A model generated the notes under the pieces. It was not told the DNA's origin. It saw only the letters and a list, made by a program, of their open reading frames with translations, and did no database searches. From the NCBI RefSeq assembly GCF_034058155.1, contig NZ_CP139148.1, forward strand, positions 2,666,001 through 2,730,000: a stretch of DNA of 64,000 bases. Reading direction: 5' to 3'. Shown here piece by piece: positions 26,837 to 34,687 of this stretch; the stretch's first letter is position 1, and every line of letters begins with the position of its first letter. The translations under genes and the position numbers were made by a program. The DNA is from Flavobacterium sp. KACC 22761 (lineage in GTDB: Bacteria; Bacteroidota; Bacteroidia; Flavobacteriales; Flavobacteriaceae).

Positions 26837-27064
26837 ATGTCAGCAATTTTAAAGCTTAAGTTTTTCTTCGAAAAATATGGATTTCATGTTTCGTCAAGAC
26901 TAGCAGACAAACTCGGAATGCGTGTAACGAATGTGCGTTTGTTTTTTATCTACATTTCTTTTGTTACTGCCGGTTTAGGATTTGGAGTTTATTTGACTCT
27001 TGCTTTTTGGATTCGACTAAAAGATTTAATTCGCTCAAAAAGAACATCAGTATTTGATTTATAA
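26837..27064 (+). CDS. PspC-domain small membrane protein
   Basis: A 75-residue protein with the PspC layout. A short N-terminal amphipathic part (FFEKYGFHVSSRLADKLGMR) is followed by a hydrophobic segment (VRLFFIYISFVTAGLGFGVY) and a second hydrophobic stretch (LTLAFWIRL), ending in a basic tail. PspC proteins act in membrane stress responses with PspA or as toxin-like regulators. No other psp gene lies nearby. It is a single-gene unit between its own promoter and a perfect palindromic terminator. Confidence 0.8.
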   Translation: MSAILKLKFFFEKYGFHVSSRLADKLGMRVTNVRLFFIYISFVTAGLGFGVYLTLAFWIRLKDLIRSKRTSVFDL

Positions 27065-27098
27065 AAAAAGCTCCAATTTTAAAATTGGAGCTTTTTTT
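27063..27098. terminator. Bidirectional palindromic terminator
   Basis: A perfect 18-bp inverted repeat without spacer (27063-27080 and 27081-27098; core AGCTCCAATTTT) with A/T runs at both ends. It lies between the convergent PspC and permease genes. Confidence 0.88.
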
Positions 27099-27115
27099 AT
27101 AACTAGAATTGAAAA

Positions 27116-28588
27116 TTATTCAACATCTGCATTTGTGTTGTTCAATTTTGATCTTCTTTTGCTATATCCAAAATAAACCAAAATACCAATCACTAACCAT
27201 CCAAGAGACAATAATTGAGCATCAATACTCAAATTGATAATCAAATAAGTATTAATCGCGATTCCTAAAACAGCTATAACCGGCAAAGCAGGAACTTTAA
27301 AAGTTCTGTTTAATCCTGGTTGTTTTACTCTTAAAATCCAAACAGCGATACAAACCATTGTAAAGGCAAACAAAGTACCAAAACTTGTCATATCTGCTAA
27401 TTTATTGATTGGAGTAAAAGCTGCAACAGTTGCAATAATACCACCTAAGATCATTAAGTTTGTTTTTGGAGTTCCAGAAATTGGGTTAACTCTTGAAAAA
27501 ACTTGAGGAATTAAACCATCTTTAGACATTCCTAAGAAAATTCTAGATTGTCCCATAATCATTACCATCAATACTGAAACTAAACCAATAGTAGCAGCAA
27601 CAGTGATTATAAATCCAGCCCAGCCTTGTCCAGCAATATCAAATGCATAAGCAACAGGAGCTTTAATAGCTTCAGGATATTTTCCTAGCGGGTTGAAATC
27701 TTGGTAGTTCATCATTCCTGTTAATACTAAAGAAACAAGAATATATAAAGTTGTACAAATTAATAAAGAAGCAATAATGGCAAAAGGAACATCTTTTTTA
27801 GGATTGATTGCTTCACCAGCTTGAGTCGAAACAGCATCAAAACCAACATAAGCAAAGAAAATCGCAGCAGCTCCAGAAACGATTCCTCCAATTCCATAAG
27901 CATTGTGAGTAGTTTCTTTTTCAACAATTTGAGTAGCTTCTGGAATAAAAGGACTCCAGTTTGCAGTATTGATGAAGAAAAGACCAGCTACAATTACAAA
28001 AATTACAGCAGATACTTTAAGGATAACTATCGCATTATTTGCTTTTGCAGCACTTTTTGTTCCTTTAATTAATAATGAAATAACTAAAATTACGATACAA
28101 AAAGCAGGAAGATTCATTGAGAAACCTTCTCCTGTATAACTCGCAGGATCTGTTGTAAGCCATTCAGGGAGTTTAATGTGAAACATTTTCAGCAATTTAT
28201 TAAAGTATCCTGACCAGGAAACGGCAACTGTCATGGATCCCATTGCATATTCGAGAATTAATCCCCACCCAATAATCCAGGCAAAAATTTCACCAATTGT
28301 TCCGTATGCATACGCGTAAGCAGAACCTTCAACTGGTAAAATTGATGCAAACTCAGAATAACAAAGAGCGGCAAAAACACAGGCAATACCTGCAATAATG
28401 AAGGAAATAGCTAATGCTGGACCTGCATGATAGTAAGCTCCCGTACCAGTAAGAACAAAAATTCCACCACCAATGATAGCACCAACTCCAATGGCAGTAA
28501 GGCTCCATTTTCCAAGAACTCTTTTTAAATCACTTTTTTTCATATCGGCTTCAAAAGCAGATATAGGTTTAACTCTCCAAATTGACAT
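27116..28588 (-). CDS. APC-family amino acid permease
   Basis: A 490-residue inner-membrane transporter with about 12 to 13 hydrophobic segments and the APC signature GVGAIIGGGIFVLTGTGAYY early on. The cationic-amino-acid-transporter-like segment FFAYVGFDAVSTQAGEAINP follows. The sequence resembles the YfnA/CAT-type amino acid:proton symporters common in Flavobacterium; substrate specificity cannot be read. It is a single gene with a consensus promoter upstream, divergent from the HhH protein gene. Confidence 0.9.
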   Translation of the reverse strand: MSIWRVKPISAFEADMKKSDLKRVLGKWSLTAIGVGAIIGGGIFVLTGTGAYYHAGPALAISFIIAGIACVFAALCYSEFASILPVEGSAYAYAYGTIGEIFAWIIGWGLILEYAMGSMTVAVSWSGYFNKLLKMFHIKLPEWLTTDPASYTGEGFSMNLPAFCIVILVISLLIKGTKSAAKANNAIVILKVSAVIFVIVAGLFFINTANWSPFIPEATQIVEKETTHNAYGIGGIVSGAAAIFFAYVGFDAVSTQAGEAINPKKDVPFAIIASLLICTTLYILVSLVLTGMMNYQDFNPLGKYPEAIKAPVAYAFDIAGQGWAGFIITVAATIGLVSVLMVMIMGQSRIFLGMSKDGLIPQVFSRVNPISGTPKTNLMILGGIIATVAAFTPINKLADMTSFGTLFAFTMVCIAVWILRVKQPGLNRTFKVPALPVIAVLGIAINTYLIINLSIDAQLLSLGWLVIGILVYFGYSKRRSKLNNTNADVE

Positions 28589-28619
28589 ATAATTATATTG
28601 GTTTATTGTTATTAAGCTC

Positions 28620-28653
28620 CAAATGTATTGTTTTTTGTAAAAAATAAAAACAA
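28620..28653 (-). promoter_or_regulatory. Promoter of the amino acid permease gene
   Basis: On the minus strand: TTG (28651-28653), a 23-base spacer, TACATTTG (28620-28627). This leaves a leader of about 25 bases. Confidence 0.65.
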
Positions 28654-28809
28654 TTATAGAGTTTTAAGTTATAAAATGTTTAAAATATTCATAAAAGTCA
28701 CAAGAAATAAGGTTTGGACCTTTGAATTTGTCAATCAAATTCGGTTAAAATTTTTGATTGTCTAATTTTTGGTTTAACATAATTTTAGTAAAATTCGTGT
28801 TAAATTTAT

Positions 28810-28817
28810 TATTTTTG
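28810..28817 (+). promoter_or_regulatory. -7 promoter element of the HhH protein gene
   Basis: TATTTTTG matches TAnnTTTG, 31 bases before the ATG at 28848. No TTG is found at the proper distance. Confidence 0.45.
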
Positions 28818-28847
28818 AAATTATATCATATATAAGAGTATAGCCTG

Positions 28848-29738
28848 ATGAAGAATTATAAGCAACTAATTTCATATTTTAAATTTTCAAATCAACAACG
28901 TACAGGAATAGTGGGGCTTTTTGCAATTATAATTGTATTAGAGGTTTTATATTTCACTCTGGATTTCAATTCGGCAGAAAAATCTTTTCCCGAGAGAGAG
29001 CAATGGATGACACTTCAGTTAGAGGTTGATTCCCTTAAGATGATGAAAAATGAAAGAAAGCCAATACAATATTCTTTTAATCCCAATTTTATAACAGATT
29101 ATAAAGGATACAAACTTGGAATGTCTGTGCAGGAAATTGATCGTTTGTTGGCATTCCGAAAAGAAAATAAATATGTGAATTCGGCTGAGGAATTTCAAGC
29201 TATTACTAAAATATCCGATTCCTTGCTGACCGCAATTTCTCCTTTGTTTAAATTTCCAGATTGGTCTCGCAATAAAACAAGCGTAAAAGCGGATAAAAAA
29301 GAATATGTACAGAAAACAGATTTCAAGAAAGAAAAGTTAGTTATACTTGATATTAATCAAGCTTCACAAGAAGATTTAATCAAAGTTTATGGTATTGGCG
29401 AAGCTTTATCTTCAAGAATCTTAAAACAAAAAGAAATCCTGGGTTGTTTTGTATCGATGGAACAGATGAACGACATTTGGGGATTGTCACCAGAAGTAAT
29501 TGTCGAGTTGAATTCTCACTTTAAAGTTGTAATTCCGAAAGATTTGAAAAAAATCGCAATAAATGATGCATCACTAAAAGATTTATCGCAGTTTCCTTAT
29601 TTCAAAAATGCTTTGGCAAAACAAATTATAACCCATCGAAGCATGAACGGAAATTTTGAGAATATTGAGGATTTGACAAAAATTAAAGGTTTTCCTGTTG
29701 AAAAAGCAAAAATAATTAGTTTATATTTGGAGTTCTAA
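28848..29738 (+). CDS. Membrane-anchored helix-hairpin-helix (ComEA-like) protein
   Basis: A 296-residue protein with one N-terminal membrane anchor (about 19-38, TGIVGLFAIIIVLEVLYFTL). Three helix-hairpin-helix-like units follow: about 90-140 (YKGYKLGMSVQEIDRLLAFR), 166-220 (LDINQASQEDLIKVYGIGEA) and 235-295 (INDASLKDLSQFPYFKNALA). HhH units bind DNA backbones, and the topology resembles ComEA-type DNA receptors. The long acidic linker and three units go beyond minimal ComEA, and a DNA-uptake role is only an inference. The acyl-CoA dehydrogenase gene starts 14 bases later. Confidence 0.82.
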   Translation: MKNYKQLISYFKFSNQQRTGIVGLFAIIIVLEVLYFTLDFNSAEKSFPEREQWMTLQLEVDSLKMMKNERKPIQYSFNPNFITDYKGYKLGMSVQEIDRLLAFRKENKYVNSAEEFQAITKISDSLLTAISPLFKFPDWSRNKTSVKADKKEYVQKTDFKKEKLVILDINQASQEDLIKVYGIGEALSSRILKQKEILGCFVSMEQMNDIWGLSPEVIVELNSHFKVVIPKDLKKIAINDASLKDLSQFPYFKNALAKQIITHRSMNGNFENIEDLTKIKGFPVEKAKIISLYLEF

Positions 29739-29752
29739 AAAAACAGCCAACA

Positions 29753-30895
29753 ATGAATTTTGATTACAACGAAACACAGTCAATGATTGCGCAATCTATA
29801 AAAGAGTTTGCAGAAAAAAACATTAGACCTAATATTATGGAGTGGGATGAAGCACAAATTTTTCCTATCCAGCTTTTCAAAAAATTAGGAGAAATGGGAT
29901 TTATGGGCGTTTTGGTGCCAGAAGAATACGGTGGTTCCGGATTGGGATATCATGAATATATAACAGTTATCGAAGAAATTTCAAAAGTAGATCCGTCAAT
30001 AGGTTTGTCTGTTGCCGCGCATAATTCATTATGTACAAATCATATTTTGACTTTTGGAAATGAAGAACAAAAGAAAAAGTGGCTTCCTAAATTAGCTACA
30101 GCAGAATTTATTGGGGCTTGGGGATTGACAGAACATAATACAGGCTCTGATGCGGGAGGTATGAATACCACAGCAGTAAAAGATGGTGACTTCTGGATTG
30201 TAAACGGAGCTAAAAATTTTATTACGCACGCTATTTCGGGAGATGTTGCCGTAGTTATAGTTCGCACAGGAGAAAAAGGCGATTCAAAAGGAATGACAGC
30301 ATTTGTTTTTGAAAAAGGAATGCCAGGATTTTCATCAGGAAAAAAAGAAAACAAACTTGGAATGCGTGCCAGTGAAACTGCGGAATTGGTTTTTGATAAT
30401 TGCCGCGTTCCAGATGCAAATAGGCTCGGTGAAGTAGGAGAAGGTTTTGTACAAGCGATGAAAATACTTGACGGTGGTCGAATCTCAATTGGTGCTTTGT
30501 CATTAGGAATTGCGAAAGGGGCTTATAATGCTGCTTTGAAATATTCAAAAGAAAGATATCAGTTTGGTCAGCCAATTAGTAATTTTCAAGGAATATCTTT
30601 TAAATTAGCCGATATGGCGACAGAAATTGAGGCGTCAGAATTGCTTTTGCATAAAGCCGCTTATTTAAAACAGCAACATAAACCGGTGACTACATCAGGA
30701 GCCATGGCTAAAATGTATGCTTCTGAAGCTTGCGTTAAAATCGCAAATGATGCCGTTCAGATCCATGGAGGTTATGGTTACACCAAAGATTTTCCGGTCG
30801 AGAAATTCTATAGAGATTCTAAACTTTGTACGATAGGTGAAGGAACAACAGAAATTCAAAAACTTGTTATCTCTAGAAATTTGTTAAAAGAATAA
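29753..30895 (+). CDS. Acyl-CoA dehydrogenase
   Basis: A 380-residue FAD flavoenzyme that oxidises acyl-CoA to enoyl-CoA, feeding electrons to ETF. Family signatures are GAWGLTEHNTGSDAGGM (flavin/substrate region), QFGQPISNFQGISFKLADMA and the C-terminal IHGGYGYTKDFPVEKFYRD. The catalytic glutamate lies in the CTIGEGTTEIQ segment. The pattern suits short- or branched-chain acyl-CoA substrates, but chain length cannot be fixed from this. It may be cotranscribed with the HhH gene (14-base gap). A hairpin repeat element follows. Confidence 0.94.
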   Translation: MNFDYNETQSMIAQSIKEFAEKNIRPNIMEWDEAQIFPIQLFKKLGEMGFMGVLVPEEYGGSGLGYHEYITVIEEISKVDPSIGLSVAAHNSLCTNHILTFGNEEQKKKWLPKLATAEFIGAWGLTEHNTGSDAGGMNTTAVKDGDFWIVNGAKNFITHAISGDVAVVIVRTGEKGDSKGMTAFVFEKGMPGFSSGKKENKLGMRASETAELVFDNCRVPDANRLGEVGEGFVQAMKILDGGRISIGALSLGIAKGAYNAALKYSKERYQFGQPISNFQGISFKLADMATEIEASELLLHKAAYLKQQHKPVTTSGAMAKMYASEACVKIANDAVQIHGGYGYTKDFPVEKFYRDSKLCTIGEGTTEIQKLVISRNLLKE

Positions 30896-30900
30896 TAGTG

Positions 30901-30990
30901 TTTTGGGCGGGCTTTTCACTGCAATCTTTTTGTTTTTAAAGAAAAAACAAAAAGGATTTCCGTTGCAATCCCTCACGCATAAGGGCGAAA
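30901..30990. repeat. Intergenic hairpin element, copy 2
   Basis: The core stem is CTTTTTGTTTTT (30926-30937) with AAAAACAAAAAG (30943-30954). It is bracketed by GCAATC on the left and GGATTTCCGTTGCAATCCC on the right. It shares ATCTTTT...AAAAAGGAT.CCG...ATC with the element at 5420-5489, though the stem sequence differs. It may also act as terminator for the acyl-CoA dehydrogenase gene. Confidence 0.65.
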
Positions 30991-31045
30991 TGGAGTTTAT
31001 GAAAAATAATTTACAATTTATAACTCATAATTCATAATTAATATT

Positions 31046-31053
31046 TACATTTG
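31046..31053 (+). promoter_or_regulatory. -7 promoter element of rpsU
   Basis: TACATTTG matches TAnnTTTG, 30 bases before the Shine-Dalgarno/ATG junction of rpsU, so the leader is short. Confidence 0.6.
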
Positions 31054-31064
31054 CAGCCTTAACG

Positions 31065-31074
31065 AGAGGAGGTG
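31065..31074 (+). promoter_or_regulatory. Strong Shine-Dalgarno sequence of rpsU
   Basis: AGAGGAGGTG contains AGGAGGTG (31067-31074), fully complementary to the 16S anti-Shine-Dalgarno CACCTCCT, with an 8-base spacing to the ATG at 31083. The other coding starts I inspected here have none, in line with Bacteroidota ribosomes that normally mask the anti-Shine-Dalgarno. Confidence 0.9.
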
Positions 31075-31082
31075 TCTATATT

Positions 31083-31277
31083 ATGTTAATTATACCAATT
31101 AAAGACGGAGAAAATATCGATAGAGCATTAAAGCGCTATAAAAGAAAATTTGATAAAACAGGAACTGTTCGTCAATTAAGAGCACGTACTGCTTTTATTA
31201 AGCCTTCTGTTATCAAAAGAGCTCAAATTCAAAAAGCTGCTTACATCCAAGGCTTGAAAGATAGTTTAGAGAGTTAG
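31083..31277 (+). CDS. rpsU: Small ribosomal subunit protein bS21
   Basis: A 64-residue basic protein of the 30S subunit (KDGENIDRALKRYKRKFDKT, then VRQLRARTAFIKPS). In Bacteroidota, structural work on F. johnsoniae ribosomes shows bS21 helping bS18 and bS6 hold the 16S rRNA 3' end so that the anti-Shine-Dalgarno is unavailable. The perfect Shine-Dalgarno before this very gene therefore fits autogenous control: ribosomes lacking bS21 would expose the anti-Shine-Dalgarno and translate rpsU preferentially. The length is normal. A terminator follows. Confidence 0.97.
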   Translation: MLIIPIKDGENIDRALKRYKRKFDKTGTVRQLRARTAFIKPSVIKRAQIQKAAYIQGLKDSLES

Positions 31278-31300
31278 TATTTAGCTTTTGCAAAATAATT

Positions 31301-31340
31301 ACCGTTAGTTGTCAAAAATTTTGACACTAACGGTTTTTTT
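31301..31340 (+). terminator. rpsU terminator
   Basis: Stem ACCGTTAG...GTCAAAA with TTTTGAC..CTAACGGT, with a one-base bulge, followed by TTTTTTT ending at 31340. Its position argues against translation of xerC from the ATG at 31341. Confidence 0.8.
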
Positions 31341-31394
31341 ATGTTTAATTTTGAAATAAGTCTAAAATCATTATCGGCAAATAAAACGAATCTG

Positions 31395-32288
31395 ATGAAA
31401 TCAAATAAAGAAGCTTTTCGCGATTATCTTCAGTTGGAGAAAAAATATTCAATGCATACAGTTAATGCATATTTGAATGATATTTCGTTTTTTGAGGAAT
31501 TTAATAAAATTAATTTTGAACAGGACGGCGTCGAAAATGTAAATTATAGCCAAATCAGAAGCTGGATTGTTTCTTTGGTTGATGACGGGATTTCAAATGT
31601 TTCTGTAAATAGAAAAATGGCTTCTTTAAAGTCGTTTTATAAATTTCTTTTAAAAGCAAAGCAAATCGATGTGAATCCCATGTTGAAGCATAAAGCTTTG
31701 AAAACTCCAAAAAATGTTCAAATTCCGTTTTCAGAAAAAGAACTAGGGGATTTGATGTCTGGAATTGATTCTCCTGTTGGCTTTGAGGAAGTCAGGGATA
31801 AATTGATTGTCGATTTATTTTATACAACAGGAATGCGTAGAGCAGAGCTGATACATTTAATGCTTCATAATGTGGATTTGTCTTCAAAAGTAATTAAGGT
31901 TTTAGGGAAAAGAAATAAAGAGCGCCTTATTCCGATTTTGCCTATAGTGGCTGATGAAGTGAGGGTGTATTTAAATGAGCGTTCTTCGGTAGAAAACATT
32001 CAGGATGAGGATTATTTTTTTATTTCAAAAAAAGGATTAAAATTGAGCGAATCTTTTGTGTATCGATTAATAAATTCTTACTTTAGTAGGGTCTCTGAAA
32101 AGGTGAAAAAAAGTCCGCATGTGCTTCGGCATACTTTTGCAACTCACTTATTAAATAATGGAGCAGATTTAAATTCAGTTAAGGAATTGTTAGGGCATTC
32201 AAGTTTGGCGTCAACGCAAGTATATACTCATAATAGTTTGGCGGAGCTTAAAAAGACATATAATGATGCACATCCTCGAAACAAATAA
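31395..32288 (+). CDS. xerC: Tyrosine recombinase XerC-type
   Basis: A 297-residue site-specific recombinase that resolves chromosome dimers at dif. The N-terminal SAM-like core-binding domain (YLQLEKKYSMHTVNAYLND) is followed by the catalytic domain. Active-site positions are Arg in TTGMRRAELIHL, Lys in LGKRNKERLIPI, the His-x-x-Arg box in SPHVLRHTFATHLLNNG, His in LGHSSLAS and the nucleophilic Tyr in TQVYTHN. The frame is open from 31341, but the ATG at 31395 gives the usual XerC/D length and lies clear of the rpsU terminator. XerC versus XerD is not certain. Confidence 0.88.
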   Translation: MKSNKEAFRDYLQLEKKYSMHTVNAYLNDISFFEEFNKINFEQDGVENVNYSQIRSWIVSLVDDGISNVSVNRKMASLKSFYKFLLKAKQIDVNPMLKHKALKTPKNVQIPFSEKELGDLMSGIDSPVGFEEVRDKLIVDLFYTTGMRRAELIHLMLHNVDLSSKVIKVLGKRNKERLIPILPIVADEVRVYLNERSSVENIQDEDYFFISKKGLKLSESFVYRLINSYFSRVSEKVKKSPHVLRHTFATHLLNNGADLNSVKELLGHSSLASTQVYTHNSLAELKKTYNDAHPRNK

Positions 32289-32323
32289 TAATTTCTGAAA
32301 TGTTTAACCCTAAAATTAGTATT

Positions 32324-32626
32324 ATGAAGGTAGATGTTCATGCAGTTAACTTTACTGTTGACAGAAAATTGGTGGATTTTATTCAAGAAAGAATGGATAA
32401 GTTAGAAAAATACTACGATCGAATAGTGTCGTCAGACGTTTTTTTAAAAGTGGAAAGAACAAGTGATAAGGAGAATAAAGCGGTGGAGATAAAGATCAAT
32501 GTTCCGGGAGATGATTTTTTGGTAAAAAAGCAGTGTAAAACATTTGAAGAAGCGGTAGAGCTTTCAGCAGAATCATTAGAACGTTTGCTAGTAAAAAGGA
32601 AAGAAAAAATAAGAGCGCACATATAA
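32324..32626 (+). CDS. Short-form ribosome hibernation factor (HPF/RaiA)
   Basis: A 100-residue protein of the HPF/YfiA fold: MKVDVHAVNFTVDRKLVDFI, then YYDRIVSSDVFLKVERTSD and the helix FEEAVELSAESLERLLVKRK. It binds the 30S decoding site and inactivates idle ribosomes. No C-terminal dimerisation domain is present, so it is the short form. The frame opens at 32300, but the second ATG at 32324 matches the family N-terminus. It lies 35 bases after xerC and may share its transcript. Confidence 0.9.
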   Translation: MKVDVHAVNFTVDRKLVDFIQERMDKLEKYYDRIVSSDVFLKVERTSDKENKAVEIKINVPGDDFLVKKQCKTFEEAVELSAESLERLLVKRKEKIRAHI

Positions 32627-32651
32627 TTGAAATTTTTTTTCAAAAAATGTT

Positions 32652-32680
32652 TTGATTAAAAGATAAAATAGCTACATTTG
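32652..32680 (+). promoter_or_regulatory. Promoter of the tRNA-tuf operon
   Basis: TTG (32652-32654), an 18-base spacer, TACATTTG (32673-32680). This is a full consensus match 38 bases before the first tRNA. Confidence 0.75.
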
Positions 32681-32717
32681 CAGTCCGTTAGAAATAGCGG
32701 ACTTTTTTAATGCATTC

Positions 32718-32791
32718 GCCGATGTAGCTCAGCTGGCTAGAGCAGCTGATTTGTAATCAGCAGGTCGTGGGTTCGAGTCCCTCTATCGGCT
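32718..32791 (+). tRNA. tRNA-Thr (anticodon TGT)
   Basis: A full cloverleaf. Acceptor GCCGATG pairs with TATCGGC, the anticodon stem is GCTGA/TCAGC with loop TTTGTAA, and the T-arm contains GTTCGAGTC. The discriminator is T and no CCA is encoded. Confidence 0.95.
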
Positions 32792-32795
32792 CAGA

Positions 32796-32820
32796 AAATT
32801 TCAAATGCGATTTGAAATTT
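32796..32820 (+). other. Inter-tRNA stem-loop
   Basis: A perfect 11-bp stem (AAATTTCAAAT with ATTTGAAATTT) and GCG loop between tRNA-Thr and tRNA-Tyr. No T run follows, so an RNA-processing signal is likelier than a terminator. Confidence 0.6.
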
Positions 32821-32851
32821 GGTTCTTTAAAATAATGAAATTTTAAAATTA

Positions 32852-32932
32852 GGGGAGATACTCAAGCGGCCAACGAGGGCAGACTGTAAATCTGCTGTGT
32901 GAACTTCGCAGGTTCGAATCCTGCTCTCCCCA
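32852..32932 (+). tRNA. tRNA-Tyr (anticodon GTA)
   Basis: An 81-base class II tRNA with long variable arm. Acceptor GGGGAGA/TCTCCCC, anticodon stem GCAGA/TCTGC with loop CTGTAAA, T-arm GTTCGAATC. CCA is not encoded. Confidence 0.95.
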
Positions 32933-33019
32933 CAAAAAAGAAGTTTGGATTTTGAAATGAAGATTTTGGAGATTTTAAATCTGAAATCTAAAATCAAAAA
33001 TCTAAAATCAGAACTCTCT

Positions 33020-33091
33020 GCCGGTGTAGCTCAGGGGTAGAGTGCTTCCTTGGTAAGGAAGAGGTCTCGGGTTCAAATCCCGACATTGGCT
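33020..33091 (+). tRNA. tRNA-Thr (anticodon GGT)
   Basis: Acceptor GCCGGTG/CATTGGC (two G-U pairs), anticodon stem CTTCC/GGAAG with loop TTGGTAA, T-arm GTTCAAATC. With the TGT isoacceptor upstream it brackets tRNA-Tyr. Confidence 0.95.
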
Positions 33092-33146
33092 CAAGTAAGT
33101 AGGAAATTGAAAATTAATATATAACTAAGATTAAAAATTAAGTAAA

Positions 33147-34334
33147 ATGGCAAAGGAGAATTTTAATCGTTCCAAACCGCACTTAAACATAGGTACAATT
33201 GGACACGTAGATCACGGAAAAACTACATTAACTGCTGCAATCACTAAAGTATTGTCAGATGCTGGTTACTGTCAAGCAAAATCGTTTGATCAAATCGATA
33301 ACGCTCCAGAGGAGAAAGAAAGAGGTATTACTATTAATACATCACACGTAGAGTACGAAACAGCTAACCGTCACTACGCTCACGTTGACTGTCCAGGTCA
33401 CGCGGATTACGTAAAGAACATGGTTACTGGTGCTGCTCAAATGGACGGTGCTATCTTAGTAGTTGCTGCTACAGATGGTCCAATGCCACAAACTCGTGAG
33501 CACATCCTTTTAGGACGTCAGGTAGGTATTCCAAGAATCGTTGTTTTCATGAACAAAGTGGATATGGTTGATGATGCTGAGTTGTTAGAGCTTGTTGAAA
33601 TGGAAATTAGAGATTTATTATCTTTCTACGAATATGATGGAGATAATGGTCCTGTTGTTCAAGGTTCTGCTTTAGGAGGATTAAACAATGATCCAAACTG
33701 GGTACCTAAAATTATCGAATTAATGGAAGCTGTTGACAACTGGATCGAAGAGCCAGTACGTGACGTTGCTAAACCATTCTTGATGCCAGTTGAAGACGTA
33801 TTTACAATTACAGGTCGTGGAACTGTTGCTACAGGTCGTATCGAAACTGGAGTTGCTAACACTGGAGATCCTGTTGAAATCATTGGTATGGGAGCTGAAA
33901 AATTAACTTCTACAATTACAGGAGTTGAGATGTTCCGTAAAATCCTTGATAGAGGTGAAGCTGGAGATAACGTAGGTTTATTGTTAAGAGGTATTGATAA
34001 AGCTGATATCAAAAGAGGTATGGTTATTATTAAGCCAGGTTCAGTAAAACCACACGCTAAATTCAAAGCTGAGGTTTATATCTTGAAAAAAGAAGAAGGT
34101 GGACGTCACACTCCATTCCACAATAACTACCGTCCACAGTTCTACGTACGTACAACTGACGTAACAGGAGTTATTTCTTTACCAGCAGGTGTAGAGATGG
34201 TAATGCCAGGTGATAACTTAACTATTGAGGTTGCTTTATTAAGCCCAATCGCTATGAACGTAGGTTTACGTTTCGCTATCCGTGAAGGTGGTAGAACAGT
34301 TGGTGCTGGTCAGGTTACTGAAATCGTAGAGTAA
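33147..34334 (+). CDS. tuf: Elongation factor Tu
   Basis: A 395-residue GTPase that carries aminoacyl-tRNA to the ribosome. G motifs: GHVDHGKTT (P-loop), [12 protein letters not shown] (G3) and NKVDMVDD (G4). Domains 2 and 3 are complete, ending [11 protein letters not shown]. The location between a tRNA cluster and tRNA-Trp-secE-nusG is the classical tufB arrangement. Codons are strongly biased towards the optimal set. A hairpin follows between tuf and tRNA-Trp. Confidence 0.98.
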   Translation: MAKENFNRSKPHLNIGTIGHVDHGKTTLTAAITKVLSDAGYCQAKSFDQIDNAPEEKERGITINTSHVEYETANRHYAHVDCPGHADYVKNMVTGAAQMDGAILVVAATDGPMPQTREHILLGRQVGIPRIVVFMNKVDMVDDAELLELVEMEIRDLLSFYEYDGDNGPVVQGSALGGLNNDPNWVPKIIELMEAVDNWIEEPVRDVAKPFLMPVEDVFTITGRGTVATGRIETGVANTGDPVEIIGMGAEKLTSTITGVEMFRKILDRGEAGDNVGLLLRGIDKADIKRGMVIIKPGSVKPHAKFKAEVYILKKEEGGRHTPFHNNYRPQFYVRTTDVTGVISLPAGVEMVMPGDNLTIEVALLSPIAMNVGLRFAIREGGRTVGAGQVTEIVE

Positions 34335-34353
34335 TTCTATTAAAATAAATAAA

Positions 34354-34386
34354 AAAGCCAGTGATTATTTTTTAATCACTGGCTTT
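34354..34386 (+). terminator. Partial terminator/attenuator between tuf and tRNA-Trp
   Basis: A 14-bp stem (AAAGCCAGTGATTA with TAATCACTGGCTTT) and TTTTT loop, but only TTTAATT follows. It ends 4 bases before tRNA-Trp and may allow read-through or act in RNA processing. Confidence 0.6.
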
Positions 34387-34390
34387 AATT

Positions 34391-34461
34391 ACGGGCGTAG
34401 TTCAAGGGTAGAATAGCGGTCTCCAAAACCGTTGATGGGGGTTCGAATCCCTCCGCCCGTG
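34391..34461 (+). tRNA. tRNA-Trp (anticodon CCA)
   Basis: Acceptor ACGGGCG/CGCCCGT, anticodon stem GCGGT/ACCGT with loop CTCCAAA, T-arm GTTCGAATC, discriminator G, no encoded CCA. It precedes secE by 18 bases. Confidence 0.95.
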
Positions 34462-34479
34462 CAATAAAAAATATATCAA

Positions 34480-34677
34480 ATGACAAAAGTTACTAATTAT
34501 TTATCAGAGGCTTTCGAGGAGTTAAAGTCAAATGTTACTTGGCCAGCTTGGGCTGAGGTTCAAAAATTGACAATTGTTGTGGCTGTATTTTCGATCTTAT
34601 TTGCTTTGGCAACATGGGGAGTAGACGAATTTTTTGCAAAAGCTTTAGCTGGATTTTTTAACTGGTTAAAAGGATAA
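34480..34677 (+). CDS. secE: Preprotein translocase subunit SecE
   Basis: A 65-residue single-span SecE: an amphipathic cytoplasmic helix with the conserved ELKSNVTWPAWAEVQ pattern, then one membrane helix (LTIVVAVFSILFALATWGVD). It clamps SecY in the inner-membrane translocon. It is followed 10 bases later by nusG, the universal secE-nusG pairing. Confidence 0.95.
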   Translation: MTKVTNYLSEAFEELKSNVTWPAWAEVQKLTIVVAVFSILFALATWGVDEFFAKALAGFFNWLKG

Positions 34678-34687
34678 TTTTTTTGTG

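Noticed and set aside
31341..31394. Upstream ATG for xerC
   Set aside because: It follows directly on the T run of the rpsU terminator and adds 18 residues not seen in XerC/D proteins.
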